DNA of 64,000 nt from Sipunculus nudus (GCA_026874595.1 CM049315.1:76274401-76338400); one strand, 5' to 3'. Counted from the first letter of the stretch, positions 13,260-27,339 are shown. The notes: generated by a model from the sequence alone, not told the origin. Program-made: numbers and translations.

Positions 13260-14670
13260 TCAAACCAGTCAGTTGTGTCAAATCTTCACTGAGAAATGAT
13301 ACCTGACCTTACATTTCATTATAATCAGATAATCAAATGTCATATCTTATTACGATAATTATTTAACATATTTTATAAGTGATTTTTACATATACCATCA
13401 ATATTTTATACAAATGGTCTCCTCTCTGGAGGCTCTTTAAACCCACGTGACCCTTATTCATATGGCCTGAGCAACATGGGACTCCATGATTTTTCTACCG
13501 TATGAATACAACAGTGGTACACTACCAAAGGAAAATCGTTTTTTTTTATCATTTTAGATTAAAGAATATGAGTATGCTAAGATTATTGGATACGGACGCG
13601 ATACATATTCAAAAGAGTTTCATGCTAAACAGGAAAACAATCGCGGAGAATCTTGGTAAGTTTCGTAGGATTTTGGAACATATTCTCGGGCCGCCTCTGT
13701 GAATCTATAAAATAATTTCTTTGATGAAGTATTCAAACCCATATTTCTTCTGCATCTATTCATCAATATTAGAATGTTCAATATTCAAGATAAAAACTCA
13801 AGAAATAATATGTCGAAAATTCTGCCCAACTAAAGAAGAAAAGAAAGTATGCTTTTATCAAAGTCATAATATATTTATACAAAAAAAAGAATATCGGTTG
13901 TTCATCTTGCATTTTCATTCGTTTAAAAGATATGTATGCAAAGTGTTCTAGAGTTGTATATTATTTTAAATAAAAAACATTAATATTTAAGTTTAACCTC
14001 AGTACGCATATGGACCGAACCTAAGTCATACAGAAACAATCGGTTACTGAAGCACGTGGTTACAAGTCTGCATAAAGTACAGAGAAAATAAGACTTTCGT
14101 TCTAAGACCTAAAACTCTGTTAAGACTTTGGTCTCAGGTTTAAAGCAGCGGCAAAAGGCGGCGAGCCATTAACAGCCAAGGGTGTTATCACGGTCTGTCG
14201 GTGATCAGTACTCGCGTGGGCTTAATCTTGAACCCAGCTAAACAAGTAGATTGACCCGCAGTCCACAAACTCAGATCTCCCGACCAGCACAAATATTTTG
14301 GAGCACTTCTGTGATCAAGTAGATTACTTTAGAGAGCCTCCAACAAGATCAGCCGAGAATCAATGGCTGCCGGCACTTTCTATCGCCAGGGATGCCGGCT
14401 TCTAGTACAGCAGATAGATGAAATGTGACCCCCGCTTTTATAACGATCTGTGTAGGGTTAAACATGGACCCGCCGTCCTCTCCTGTAAAGAAACTCAATC
14501 TGTAAGTGACATCAGAACACGGGGCTATGGATGAGATTGATTCAGTCCATGATGTCTACGGTCAAAGACCTGAATAATCAAAGGGCGCACGAGGAGCGAC
14601 CCGGGCCGATGATGGAGCTAAATGGTATCGGATAAGATAAAACAGCTTAAAACAGCTCTTCACTGTCCCT
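13260..14670. other. Nothing recognised
   Basis: AT-rich to about 14,000, then balanced composition up to the minisatellite; no supported feature. Confidence 0.55.
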
Positions 14671-14675
14671 CTGAT

Positions 14676-14714
14676 GCAGACGAAGAAGAAGAGAAGAAAA
14701 AGAAGAAGATGAAG
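14676..14714. repeat. GAA-to-GAT transition tract at the minisatellite edge
   Basis: GAAGAAGAAGAG, AAGAAGAAGATGAAGAAG then GATGATAGTGACG: simple triplets grade into the 32-bp unit. On the far side, degenerate GATGATGATATTGATGATGA continues to about 24,573. Confidence 0.7.
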
Positions 14715-17700
14715 AAGATGATAGTGACGTTTTTAATAATGATGGTGGTGGTAGTGATAGTGACGTGATGATGATGATGCTGGTGGTAGTGATAGTGATA
14801 GTGACGTGATGATGATGATGGTGGTAGTGATATTGACTTGATGATGATGATGGTGGTAGTGATAGTGACGCGATGATGATAATGGTGGTGATAGTGATAG
14901 TGACGTGAGGATGATGATGGTGGTAGTGATAGTGACGTGATGATGATGGTGGTGGTAGTGATAGTGACGTGATGATGATGATGGTGGTGGAAGTGAATGT
15001 GACGTGATGGTGATGATGATGGTGGTAGTGATAGTGACGTGATGATGATAATGGTGGTGATATTGACGTGATGATGATGGTGGTGGTAGTGATAGTGACG
15101 TGATGATGATGGTGGTGGTAGTGATAGTGACGTGAGGATGATGGTGGTGGTGGTAGTGATAGTGACGTGATGGTGATGATGGTGGTGGTAGTGATAGTGA
15201 CGTGATGATGATGATGGTGGTGGTAGTGATAGTGACGTGATGATGATGATGATGGTGGTAGTGATAGTGACGTGATGATGATGGTGCTTGTGGTAGTGAT
15301 AGTGACGTGATGATGTTGGTGGTAGTGATAGTGACGTGATGATGATGATGGTGGTGGTAGTGATAGTGACGTGATGATGATGGTGGTGGTAGTGATAGTG
15401 ACGTGATGATGATGCTGGTGGTAGTGATAGTGACGTGATGATGGTGGTGGTAGTGATAGTGACGTGATGATGATGATGGTGGTGGTAGTGATAGTGACGT
15501 GATGATGATGGTGGTAGTGATAGTGACGTGATGATGATGATGGTGGTGGTAGTGATAGTGACGTGATGATGATGATGGTGGTGGTAGTGATAGTGACGTG
15601 ATGATGATGGTGGTGGTAGTGATAGTGACGTGATGATGATGATGGTGGTGGAAGTGAATGTGACGTGATGGTGATGATGATGGTGGTAGTGATAGTGACG
15701 TGATGATGATAATGGTGGTGATATTGACGTGATGATGATGGTGGTGGTAGTGATAGTGACGTGATGATGATGGTGGTGGTAGTGATAGTGACGTGAGGAT
15801 GATGGTGGTGGTAGTGATAGTGACGTGATGATGATGATGCTGGTGGTAGTGATAGTGATAGTGACGTGATGATGATGATGGTGGTAGTGATATTGACTTG
15901 ATGATGATGATGGTGGTAGTGATAGTGACGCGATGATGAAAATGGTGGTGATAGTGATAGTGACGTGAGGATGATGATGGTGGTAGTGATAGTGACGTGA
16001 TGATGATGGTGGTGGTAGTGATAGTGACGTGATGATGATGATGGTGGTGGAAGTGAATGTGACGTGATGGTGATGATGATGGTGGTAGTGATAGTGACGT
16101 GATGATGATAATGGTGGTGATATTGACGTGATGATGATGGTGGTGGTAGTGATAGTGACGTGATGATGATGGTGGTGGTAGTGATAGTGACGTGAGGATG
16201 ATGGTGGTGGTGGTAGTGATAGTGACGTGATGGTGATGATGGTGGTGGTAGTGATAGTGACGTGATGATGATGATGGTGGTGGTAGTGATAGTGACGTGA
16301 TGATGATGATGATGGTGGTATTGATAGTGACGTGATGATGATGGTGCTTGTGGTAGTGATAGTGACGTGATGATGTTGATGGTAGTGATAGTGACGTGAT
16401 GATGATGATGGTGGTGGTAGTGATAGTGACGTGATGATGATGGTGGTGGTAGTGATAGTGACGTGATGATGATGCTGGTGGTAGTGATAGTGACGTGATG
16501 ATGGTGGTGGTAGTGATAGTGACGTGATGATGATGATGGTGGTGGTAGTGATAGTGACGTGATGATGATGGTGGTAGTGATAGTGACGTGATGATGATGA
16601 TGGTGGTGGTAGTGATAGTGACGTGATGATGATGATGGTGGTGGTAGTGATAGTGACGTGATGATGATGGTGGTGGTAGTGATAGTGACGTGATGATGAT
16701 GATGGTGGTGGAAGTGAATGTGACGTGATGGTGATGATGATGGTGGTAGTGATAGTGACGTGATGATGATGATGGTGGTGATATTGACGTGATGATGATG
16801 GTGGTGGTAGTGATAGTGACGTGATGATGATGGTGGTGGTAGTGATAGTGACGTGAGGATGATGGTGGTGGTGGTAGTGATAGTGACGTGATGGTGATGA
16901 TGGTGGTGGTAGTGATAGTGACGTGATAATGATGATGGTGGTGGTAGTGATAGTGACGTGATGATGATGATGATGGTGGTAGTGATAGTGACGTGATGAT
17001 GATGGTGCTGGTGGTAGTGATAGTGACGTGATGATGTTGGTGGTAGTGATAGTGACGTGATGATGATGATGGTGGTGGTAGTGATAGTGACGTGATGATG
17101 ATGGTGGTGGTAGTGATAGTGACGTGATGATGATGCTGGTGGTAGTGATAGTGACGTGATGATGGTGGTGGTAGTGATAGTGACGTGATGATGATGATGG
17201 TGGTGGTAGTGATAGTGACGTGATGATGATGGTGGTAGTGATAGTGACGTGATGATGATGGTGGTGTTAGTGATAGTGGCGTGATGATGATGATGATGGT
17301 GGTAGTGATAGTGACGTGATGATGATGATGATGGTGGTAGTGATAGTGACGTGATGATGATGATGATGGTGGTAGTGATAGTGACGTGATGATGATGATG
17401 ATGATGATGATGATGGTGGTGGTAGTGATATTGACGTGATGATGATGGTGCTGGTGGTAGTGATAGTGACGTGATGGTGATGATGATGATGGTAGTGATA
17501 GTGACGTGATGATGATGGTGGTGGTAGTGATAGTGACGTGATGATGATGGTGGTGGTGGTAGTGATATTGACGTGATGATGATGATGATGATGGTGGTAG
17601 TGATAGTGACGTGATGATGATGATGATGGTGGTAGTGATAGTGACGTGATGATGATGGTGCTGGTGGTAGTGATAGTGACGTGATGATGATGGTGGTGGT

Positions 17701-19262
17701 AGTGATAGTGACGTGATGATGATGGTGGTGGTAGTGATAGTGACGTGATGGTGATGATGATGATGGTAGTGATAGTGACGTGATGATGATGGTGGTGGTA
17801 GTGATAGTGACGTGATGATGATGGTGGTGGTGGTAGTGATATTGACGTGATGATGATGATGGTAGTGATAGTGACGTGATGATGATGGTGGTGGTAGTGA
17901 TAGTGACGTGATGATGATGGTGGTGGTAGTGATATTGACGTGATGATGATGGTGGTGGTAGTGATAGTGACGTGATGATGATGGTGGTGGTAGTGATAGT
18001 GACGTGATGGTGATGATGATGATGGTAGTGATAGTAACGTGATGATGATGGTGGTGGTAGTGATAGTGACGTGATGATGATGCTGGTGGTAGTGATAGTG
18101 ACGTGATGATGGTGGTGGTAGTGATAGTGACGTGATGATGATGATGGTGGTGGTAGTGATAGTGACGTGATGATGATGGTGGTGGTAGTGATAGTGACGT
18201 GATGATGATGATGGTGGTGGAAGTGAATGTGACGTGATGGTGATGATGATGGTGGTAGTGATAGTGACGTGATGATGATGATGGTGGTGATATTGACGTG
18301 ATGATGATGGTGGTGGTAGTGATAGTGACGTGATGATGATGGTGGTGGTAGTGATAGTGACGTGAGGATGATGGTGGTGGTGGTAGTGATAGTGACGTGA
18401 TGGTGATGATGGTGGTGGTAGTGATAGTGACGTGATAATGATGATGGTGGTGGTAGTGATAGTGACGTGATGATGATGATGATGGTGGTAGTGATAGTGA
18501 CGTGATGATGATGGTGCTGGTGGTAGTGATAGTGACGTGATGATGTTGGTGGTAGTGATAGTGACGTGATGATGATGATGGTGGTGGTAGTGATAGTGAC
18601 GTGATGATGATGCTGGTGGTAGTGATAGTGACGTGATGATGGTGGTGGTAGTGATAGTGACGTGATGATGATGATGGTGGTGGTAGTGATAGTGACGTGA
18701 TGATGATGGTGGTAGTGATAGTGACGTGATGATGATGCCGGTGATGGTAGTGGTAGTGACGTGATGATGATGATGGTGGTGGTAGTGATAGTGACGTGAT
18801 GATGATGGTGGTGGTAGTGATAGTGACGTGATAATGATGATGGTGGTGGTAGTGATAGTGACGTGATGATGATGATGATGGTGGTAGTGATAGTGACGTG
18901 ATGATGATGGTGCTGGTGGTAGTGATAGTGACGTGATGATGTTGGTGGTAGTGATAGTGACGTGATGATGATGATGGTGGTGGTAGTGATAGTGACGTGA
19001 TGATGATGGTGGTGGTAGTGATAGTGACGTGATGATGATGCTGGTGGTAGTGATAGTGACGTGATGATGATGATGGTGGTGGTAGTGATAGTGACGTGAT
19101 GATGATGGTGGTAGTGATAGTGACGTGATGATGATGGTGGTGTTAGTGATAGTGGCGTGATGATGATGATGATGGTGGTAGTGATAGTGACGTGATGATG
19201 ATGATGATGGTGGTAGTGATAGTGACGTGATGATGATGATGATGGTGGTAGTGATAGTGACG

Positions 19263-19294
<32 letters not shown>

Positions 19295-22200
19295 GTGGTG
19301 GTAGTGATATTGACGTGATGATGATGGTGCTGGTGGTAGTGATAGTGACGTGATGGTGATGATGATGATGGTAGTGATAGTGACGTGATGATGATGGTGG
19401 TGGTAGTGATAGTGACGTGATGATGATGGTGGTGGTGGTAGTGATATTGACGTGATGATGATGATGATGATGGTGGTAGTGATAGTGACGTGATGATGAT
19501 GATGATGGTGGTAGTGATAGTGACGTGATGATGATGGTGCTGGTGGTAGTGATAGTGACGTGATGATGATGGTGGTGGTAGTGATAGTGACGTGATGATG
19601 ATGGTGGTGGTAGTGATAGTGACGTGATGGTGATGATGATGATGGTAGTGATAGTGACGTGATGATGATGGTGGTGGTAGTGATAGTGACGTGATGATGA
19701 TGGTGGTGGTGGTAGTGATATTGACGTGATGATGATGATGGTAGTGATAGTGACGTGATGATGATGGTGGTGGTAGTGATAGTGACGTGATGATGATGGT
19801 GGTGGTAGTGATATTGACGTGATGATGATGGTGGTGGTAGTGATAGTGACGTGATGATGATGGTGGTGGTAGTGATAGTGACGTGATGGTGATGATGATG
19901 ATGGTAGTGATAGTAACGTGATGATGATGGTGGTGGTAGTGATAGTGACGTGATGATGATGCTGGTGGTAGTGATAGTGACGTGATGATGGTGGTGGTAG
20001 TGATAGTGACGTGATGATGATGATGGTGGTGGTAGTGATAGTGACGTGATGATGATGATGGTGGTGGTAGTGATAGTGACGTGATGATGATGATGGTGGT
20101 GGTAGTGATAGTGACGTGATGATGATGGTGGTGGTAGTGATAGTGACGTGATGATGATGATGGTGGTGGAAGTGAATGTGACGTGATGGTGATGATGATG
20201 GTGGTAGTGATAGTGACGTGATGATGATGATGGTGGTGATATTGACGTGATGATGATGGTGGTGGTAGTGATAGTGACGTGATGATGATGGTGGTGGTAG
20301 TGATAGTGACGTGAGGATGATGGTGGTGGTGGTAGTGATAGTGACGTGATGGTGATGATGGTGGTGGTAGTGATAGTGACGTGATAATGATGATGGTGGT
20401 GGTAGTGATAGTGACGTGATGATGATGATGATGGTGGTAGTGATAGTGACGTGATGATGATGGTGCTGGTGGTAGTGATAGTGACGTGATGATGTTGGTG
20501 GTAGTGATAGTGACGTGATGATGATGATGGTGGTGGTAGTGATAGTGACGTGATGATGATGGTGGTGGTAGTGATAGTGACGTGATGATGATGCTGGTGG
20601 TAGTGATAGTGACGTGATGATGGTGGTGGTAGTGATAGTGACGTGATGATGATGATGGTGGTGGTAGTGATAGTGACGTGATGATGATGGTGGTAGTGAT
20701 AGTGACGTGATGATGATGCCGGTGATGGTAGTGATAGTGACGTGATGATGATGATGGTGGTGGTAGTGATAGTGACGTGATGATGATGGTGGTGGTAGTG
20801 ATAGTGACGTGATGATGATGCTGGTGGTGGTGATAGTGACGTGATGATGGTGGTGGTAGTGATATTGACGTGATGATGGTGGTGGTAGTGATAGTGACGT
20901 GATGATGATGGTGGTGGTAGTGATAGTGACGTGATGATGATGATGGTGGTGGTAGTGATAGTGAAGTGATGATGATGATGGTGGTTGTGATAGTGAGGTG
21001 ATGATGATGATGCTGGTGGTAGTGATAGTGACGTGATGATGGTGGTGGTAGTGATATTGACGTGATGATGATGATGGTGGTAGTGATAGTGACGTGATGA
21101 TGATGGTGGTGGTAGTGATAGTGACGTGATGATGATGATGGTGGTGGTAGTGATAGTGACGTGATGATGATGATGGTGGTAGTGATAGTGACGCGATGAT
21201 GATGGTGGTGGTAGTGATAGTGTCGTGATGATGATGGTGGTGGTAGTGATAGTGACGTGATGGTGATGATGGTGGTGGTAGTGATAGTGACGTGATGATG
21301 ATGATGATGGTGGTAGTGATAGTGACGTGATGATGATGATGATGGTGGTAGTGATAGTGACGTGATGATGATGATGATGGTGGTAGTGATAGTGACGTGA
21401 TGATGATGATGATGATGATGGTGGTGGTAGTGATATTGACGTGATGATGATGGTGCTGGTGGTAGTGATAGTGACGTGATGGTGATGATGATGATGGTAG
21501 TGATAGTGACGTGATGATGATGGTGGTGGTAGTGATAGTGACGTGATGATGATGGTGGTGGTGGTAGTGATATTGACGTGATGATGATGATGATGATGGT
21601 GGTAGTGATAGTGACGTGATGATGATGATGATGGTGGTAGTGATAGTGACGTGATGATGATGGTGCTGGTGGTAGTGATAGTGACGTGATGATGATGGTG
21701 GTAGTGATAGTGACGTGATGATGATGGTGGTGGTAGTGATAGTGACGTGATGGTGATGATGATGATGGTAGTGATAGTGACGTGATGATGATGGTGTTGG
21801 TAGTGATAGTGACGTGATGATGATGGTGGTGGTGGTAGTGATATTGACGTGATGATGATGATGGTAGTGATAGTGACGTGATGATGATGGTGGTGGTAGT
21901 GATAGTGACGTGATGGTGATGGTGGTGGTAGTGATATTGACGTGATGATGATGGTGGTGGTAGTGATAGTGACGTGATGATGATGGTGGTGGTAGTGATA
22001 GTGACGTGATGGTGATGATGATGATGGTAGTGATAGTAACGTGATGATGATGGTGGTGGTAGTGATAGTGACGTGATGATGATGGTGGTGGTAGTGATAG
22101 TGACGTGATGGTGATGATGATGATGGTAGTGATAGTAACGTGATGATGATGGTGGTGGTAGTGATAGTGACGTGATGATGATGGTGGTGGTGGTAGTGAT

Positions 22201-24432
22201 ATTGACGTGATGATGATGATGGTAGTGATAGTGACGTGATGATGATGGTGGTGGTAGTGATAGTGACGTGATGATGATGGTGGTGGTAGTGATAGTGACG
22301 TGATGATGGTGGTGGTGGTGGTAGTGATATTGACGTGATGATGATGTTGGTAGTGATATTGACGTGATGATGATGGTGGTAGTGATATTGACGTGATGAT
22401 GATGATGGTGGTGGTAGTTATAGTGACGTGAGAATGTTGATGGTGGTGGTAGTGATGATGGTGGTGGTAGTGATAGTGACGTGATGATGAAGATGGTGGT
22501 AGTGATAGTGACGTGATGGTGATGATGGTGGTAGTGATAGTGACGCGATGATGATGATGGTGGTAGTGATAGTGACGTGAGAATGTTGATGGTGGTGGTA
22601 GTGATGATGATGGTGGTAGTGATAGTGACGTGATGATGATGATGGTGGTAGTGATAATGACGTGATGGTGATGATGGTGGTAGTGATAGTGACGCGATGA
22701 TGATGATGGTGGTGGAAGTGATAGTGACGTGATGGTGATGATGGTGGTGGTAGTGATGGTGACGTGATGGTGATGATGATGGTGGTAGTGATAGTGACGT
22801 GATGATGATGATGGTGGTAGTGATAGTGACGTGATGATGATGATGATGGTGGTAGTGATAGTGACGTGATGATGATGATGATGGTGGTAGTGATAGTGAC
22901 GTGATGATGATGATGATGATGATGGTGGTGGTAGTGATATTGACGTGATGATGATGGTGCTGGTGGTAGTGATAGTGACGTGATGGTGATGATGATGATG
23001 GTAGTGATAGTGACGTGATGATGATGGTGGTGGTAGTGATAGTGACGTGATGATGATGGTGGTGGTGGTAGTGATATTGACGTGATGATGATGATGATGA
23101 TGGTGGTAGTGATAGTGACGTGATGATGATGATGATGGTGGTAGTGATAGTGACGTGATGATGATGGTGCTGGTGGTAGTGATAGTGACGTGATGATGAT
23201 GGTGGTGGTAGTGATAGTGACGTGATGATGATGGTGGTGGTAGTGATAGTGACGTGATGGTGATGATGATGATGGTAGTGATAGTGACGTGATGATGATG
23301 GTGGTGGTAGTGATAGTGACGTGATGATGATGGTGGTGGTGGTAGTGATATTGACGTGATGATGATGATGGTAGTGATAGTGACGTGATGATGATGGTGG
23401 TGGTAGTGATAGTGACGTGATGATGATGGTGGTGGTAGTGATATTGACGTGATGATGATGGTGGTTGTAGTGATAGTGACGTGATGATGATGGTGGTGGT
23501 AGTGATAGTGACGTGATGGTGATGATGATGATGGTAGTGATAGTAACGTGATGATGATGGTGGTGGTAGTGATAGTGACGTGATGATGATGGTGGTGGTG
23601 GTAGTGATATTGACGTGATGATGATGATGGTAGTGATAGTGACGTGATGATGATGGTGGTGGTAGTGATAGTGACGTGATGATGATGGTGGTGGTAGTGA
23701 TAGTGACGTGATGATGGTGGTGGTGGTGGTAGTGATATTGAGGTGATGATGATGTTGGTAGTGATATTGACGTGATGATGATGGTGGTAGTGATATTGAC
23801 GTGATGATGATGGTGGTGGTAGTTATAGTGACGTGAGAATGTTGATGGTGGTGGTAGTGATGATGGTGGTGGTAGTGATAGTGACGTGATGATGAAGATG
23901 GTGGTAGTGATAGTGACGTGATGGTGATGATGGTGGTAGTGATAGTGACGCGATGATGATGATGGTGGTAGTGATAGTGACGTGAGAATGTTGATGGTGG
24001 TGGTAGTGATGATGATGGTGGTAGTGATAGTGACGTGATGATGATGATGGTGGTAGTGATAATGACGTGATGGTGATGATGGTGGTAGTGATAGTGACGC
24101 GATGATGATGATGGTGGTGGAAGTGATAGTGACGTGATGGTGATGATGGTGGTGGTAGTGATAGTGACGTGATGGTGATGATGATGGTGGTAGTGATAGT
24201 GACGTGATGATGATGATGGTGGTAGTGATAGTGACGTGATGGTGATGATGGTGGTAGTGATAGTGACGCGATGATGATGATGGTGGTAGTGATAGTGACG
24301 TGATGATGATGATGGTGGTAGTGATAATGACGTGATGGTGATGATGGTGGTAGTGATAGTGACGCGATGATGATGATGGTGGTGGTAGTGATAGTGACGT
24401 GATGGTGATGATGGTGGTGGTAGTGATAATGG
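14715..24432. repeat. 9.7-kb minisatellite, unit about 32 bp, roughly 300 units
   Basis: The unit is GTGATAGTGACGTGATG, then two to six GAT triplets, then GGT triplets ending in GGTA. Unit length varies by steps of 3 bp around 32 because triplet numbers change. Rare variants (TGACTTGATG, GAAGTGAATG, GGCGTGATG, GTGAGAATG) recur in the same order and mark higher-order blocks. The plus strand has TGA in every frame. The minus strand is mostly free of stops, giving a long His/Thr/Ile/Ser/Pro-rich open frame from 24,442 to 22,418 that I regard as a by-product. Confidence 0.97.
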
Positions 24433-24579
24433 TATGCGTCATGATATTAATTAAGTAGCGTTTACGTGATTAAATATTCTATATTCAGATAAAACCTCTT
24501 TTATCTATCTTTTGCTTGTTTATGAAGATTCAGATGATGATATTGATGATGAGGATAATGATGATACATATAAACTACA

Positions 24580-25495
24580 ATAGAATGTAAAACATTGTAT
24601 CATTCAGTCTCCAGTGGCAAGGCAAAATTTGAAGAATGCCAGTATAATAAAATTATATTTCCTATATATTATAATCGTTGTTTTGACAATGTTGTTTTGA
24701 CAATAATTATCATTTATATTTTTCTCGCATTTTTTCAATATTTGCATAAAACATTTCCTACTATGTAAACATTATTTTTCAATAATGATGCTTAAGCCTT
24801 TGGCCAAGTTTAGTTTTTTTTAACTTAATTCAAGTCAGGGACAATACAATTTGGTTTAAATCATGTATCAAAATAACGGCAATCTAATTTAATAAGGTAA
24901 TCTTAGCTACCTTGTAAAATGTGTTTAAGATTGTGACACATTTTCGATTTCCGGATATTCGCGACACGAGAAGAAACTTTATCAAAATAATTTCCATGCG
25001 TTATTTATTCAAATATCAATTAAATATTAACAGTATGTAAAATGGTCAATGTTGAGACAACGATAATTGTCAGAACAGTGTAACCAAAGATAAATACTTT
25101 TCTTGTTTTCCGCTTTACAATTCAGCGCTATTCGCGTATATTGGTTTTTCTGAAAGATGATTTATTTTACAGAAAACCATCAAAGTTGTCAGATCCAAAG
25201 TTCGAACACACTTTTTCCAGCTAAAGTCTTTTGACCATCATTTCACAGGTTCTTATACTTTCTTCTTGCTGACATGCTGGTCGGCTGTCATAAAAATTCC
25301 AGGACTAGTGGGTATTTGAGGTGGCATGCACTTGTTATGGTTACATATGTCTTTAGGTTCGGTAGGTTCCAAAATATAATGCTTTGACGGTCTGGGCTCT
25401 GTCAAATTGTCCCGTAGTCGGCTTTTATCCCTCAATCAAGTCAAAATTCTCTGTGGCAGTTTTATTTAAAACAATGTGTGATCCGGTGCCACTTA
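24580..25495. other. AT-rich, nothing recognised
   Basis: A 60-codon minus-strand frame at 25,253-25,435 has no recognisable similarity. Confidence 0.55.
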
Positions 25496-25499
25496 AGTC

Positions 25500-26010
25500 A
25501 CATACATCGCACAACTCATGAACGACAGGTCTACGACAGAAAATTGGGGAAATTCCTAGGATAGTCATGAGAGTGTCGTACTTAACTCAGGTGTTTTGCG
25601 ACGAATAAAAAAAACTGTCGTAGACACTTGTCGTGGCATTTTGAATATGTTCAAAAACTGTCAGCGTCCTAGTTTATTCCTTATGTCAGGCCGTTCTCGT
25701 AGGCCTGTTTTATGATGCCTTACGACTGTGTTACGAAAAACCTACGACTTTTGTATGATTTTATTTTTAGTTATCCGAGGCCATACGACAGCCCCACGAT
25801 TGCCGCACGTTCAACCTATGACGGTCCTACGATTGTTTAATGGTTGTAGGTTATTCCAGTGACAGCCGTGGGTATGTTATAGGATTTTAATTCTATCTAA
25901 CAAGCAGTAAGGACCATCGTAGGGACCTCGTACGACTGTCGTAGGAAGAGCGTACGATAAGACATAGACAGCTCTATCCAATTTGCCAAAGACCGTCGTA
26001 CAACAATTTT
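25500..26010. repeat. Tract dense in TACGAC/GTCGTA motifs
   Basis: More than a dozen short copies in both orientations (for example TCTACGACAG, TGTCGTAGAC, CCTTACGACT, CATACGACAG, TCGTACGACTGTCGTAGG). Such subterminal clusters are common in non-autonomous DNA transposons; clear termini were not found. Confidence 0.45.
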
Positions 26011-26156
26011 TTTTTATTTGAACGCCAAGTTTGGCCATTTTCCAATAAATCATAGTAATTTATTAAGTGTTTTAACAAGGGCTAAGATATTTTTTTTCTC
26101 TAAACCAAACACCGTAGCAAATTTTAGAGGCATAGGATCTAATCCCTTAGGGACTA

Positions 26157-26653
26157 AAACCCAGCATACACGTAACGAAATTTGGTTACAATGGGATAGG
26201 AAGCAGGATACGACACGAAATCTGGCTTCTTGGCTTTTTATCGCAACGTGTATGTTGAGATCCGATACGACGTCCTACGACCTTTGCTTTGTATCGTATC
26301 GTATTTTTTCGAGCATGTTCAAAATTTTCGTATCGTAACTGAAAATCGTAATTCCGCCGCATGAGTGAAAGCAATACCAATAATCTCCTCCTCTTCCGTC
26401 CGGTAGATTCTCTTCATCGCCACCTAACAATTAGGCTACGAAGCGCATAAAGCCAATTTTCTGCTATGTTTAGTTTAATTGGCAGCCATGTACCTGATCA
26501 GTATTTGAGTAATTATCCCGTCCCCTTTTGCACGAAATTCGTATAATGTACGTAGAAATGCGACACGGATCTTTGGTATTTACCATACGACATTGCAATA
26601 GGAAATTACAAAATCGTATCGTATCCAAATTTCGTAACGTGAACGCTGGGCTT
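26157..26653. mobile_element. 497-bp inverted-repeat element, possibly piggyBac-type
   Basis: The terminal inverted repeats are 29 bp with about 25 matches; the core CACGTAACGAAATTTGG is at the left and its counterpart CACGTTACGAAATTTGG is at the right. The interior contains paired CGTATCGTA motifs. The right edge is TTAA and the left TAAA, hence the tentative piggyBac call. Confidence 0.55.
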
Positions 26654-27059
26654 AAGACAATGAGTAAGTGATGGCCTATCCGATCAACCAGTCACCACCA
26701 CCACGGGCAGTGGTGGTGGCCAATAGTGATGGTCTCGGATCGACAAAAGTGGTCATTGGTCTTCATAGCGGGGTGTCGTTTAGGCGGGGAGGTTGTCAGG
26801 CGAGGTTTCTCTGTATTAACATATAAGCAACAAATGTCTTCTAGAACCTAAGAGACAAAAAACTATGCTGGAGAGACATATAACTTTTGTAAAATAGGTC
26901 ATCATGAAAAAGTCTTTTTGCTCATAACATTCTGTAAACTGATTATATGGCCTTTCAACAACCAACAAATTTTCTCATAAAAGGCTTCTGGATTGGCGGG
27001 AATGTTTGATTTTGAAGCGTTACTGTACTGATCCCTTTATTCTAAGTATTACGATCTTT

Positions 27060-27060
<1 letters not shown>

Positions 27061-27091
<31 letters not shown>

Positions 27092-27117
27092 TTATATATA
27101 TAAATATATGAAAATAT

Positions 27118-27156
<39 letters not shown>
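27061..27156. repeat. CA then TA microsatellite
   Basis: ACACACACAC at 27,060-27,078 passes into TA repeats up to the MITE at 27,157; another TA tract follows at 27,281-27,332. Confidence 0.85.
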
Positions 27157-27160
<4 letters not shown>

Positions 27161-27276
27161 AACCTCGAAATTACAACTACCAAAAAAGCAAAAGGAGCAA
27201 AAAAGAATTGGGACCGTGAAAAAGTTTCGTTATTTTGAGGTGGTCGCTAAAATGAGACCGTCGTAAGGCGAGTTGC

Positions 27277-27285
<9 letters not shown>
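27157..27285. mobile_element. Short TA-flanked MITE, Tc1/pogo-like
   Basis: The ends read inward as TAGTACAACCTCGAAATTAC and TAGTAGCAACTCGCCTTACG. The element sits exactly between two long TA microsatellites, as expected for an element with a TA target. It has no coding capacity. Confidence 0.5.
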
Positions 27286-27335
<50 letters not shown>

Positions 27336-27339
27336 ATGT

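Noticed and set aside
22418-24442. 674-codon His/Thr/Ile/Ser/Pro-rich open frame on the minus strand
   Set aside because: It is the translation of the 32-bp minisatellite; the repeat lacks minus-strand stops in any frame. No unique sequence, splice sites or promoter support it.
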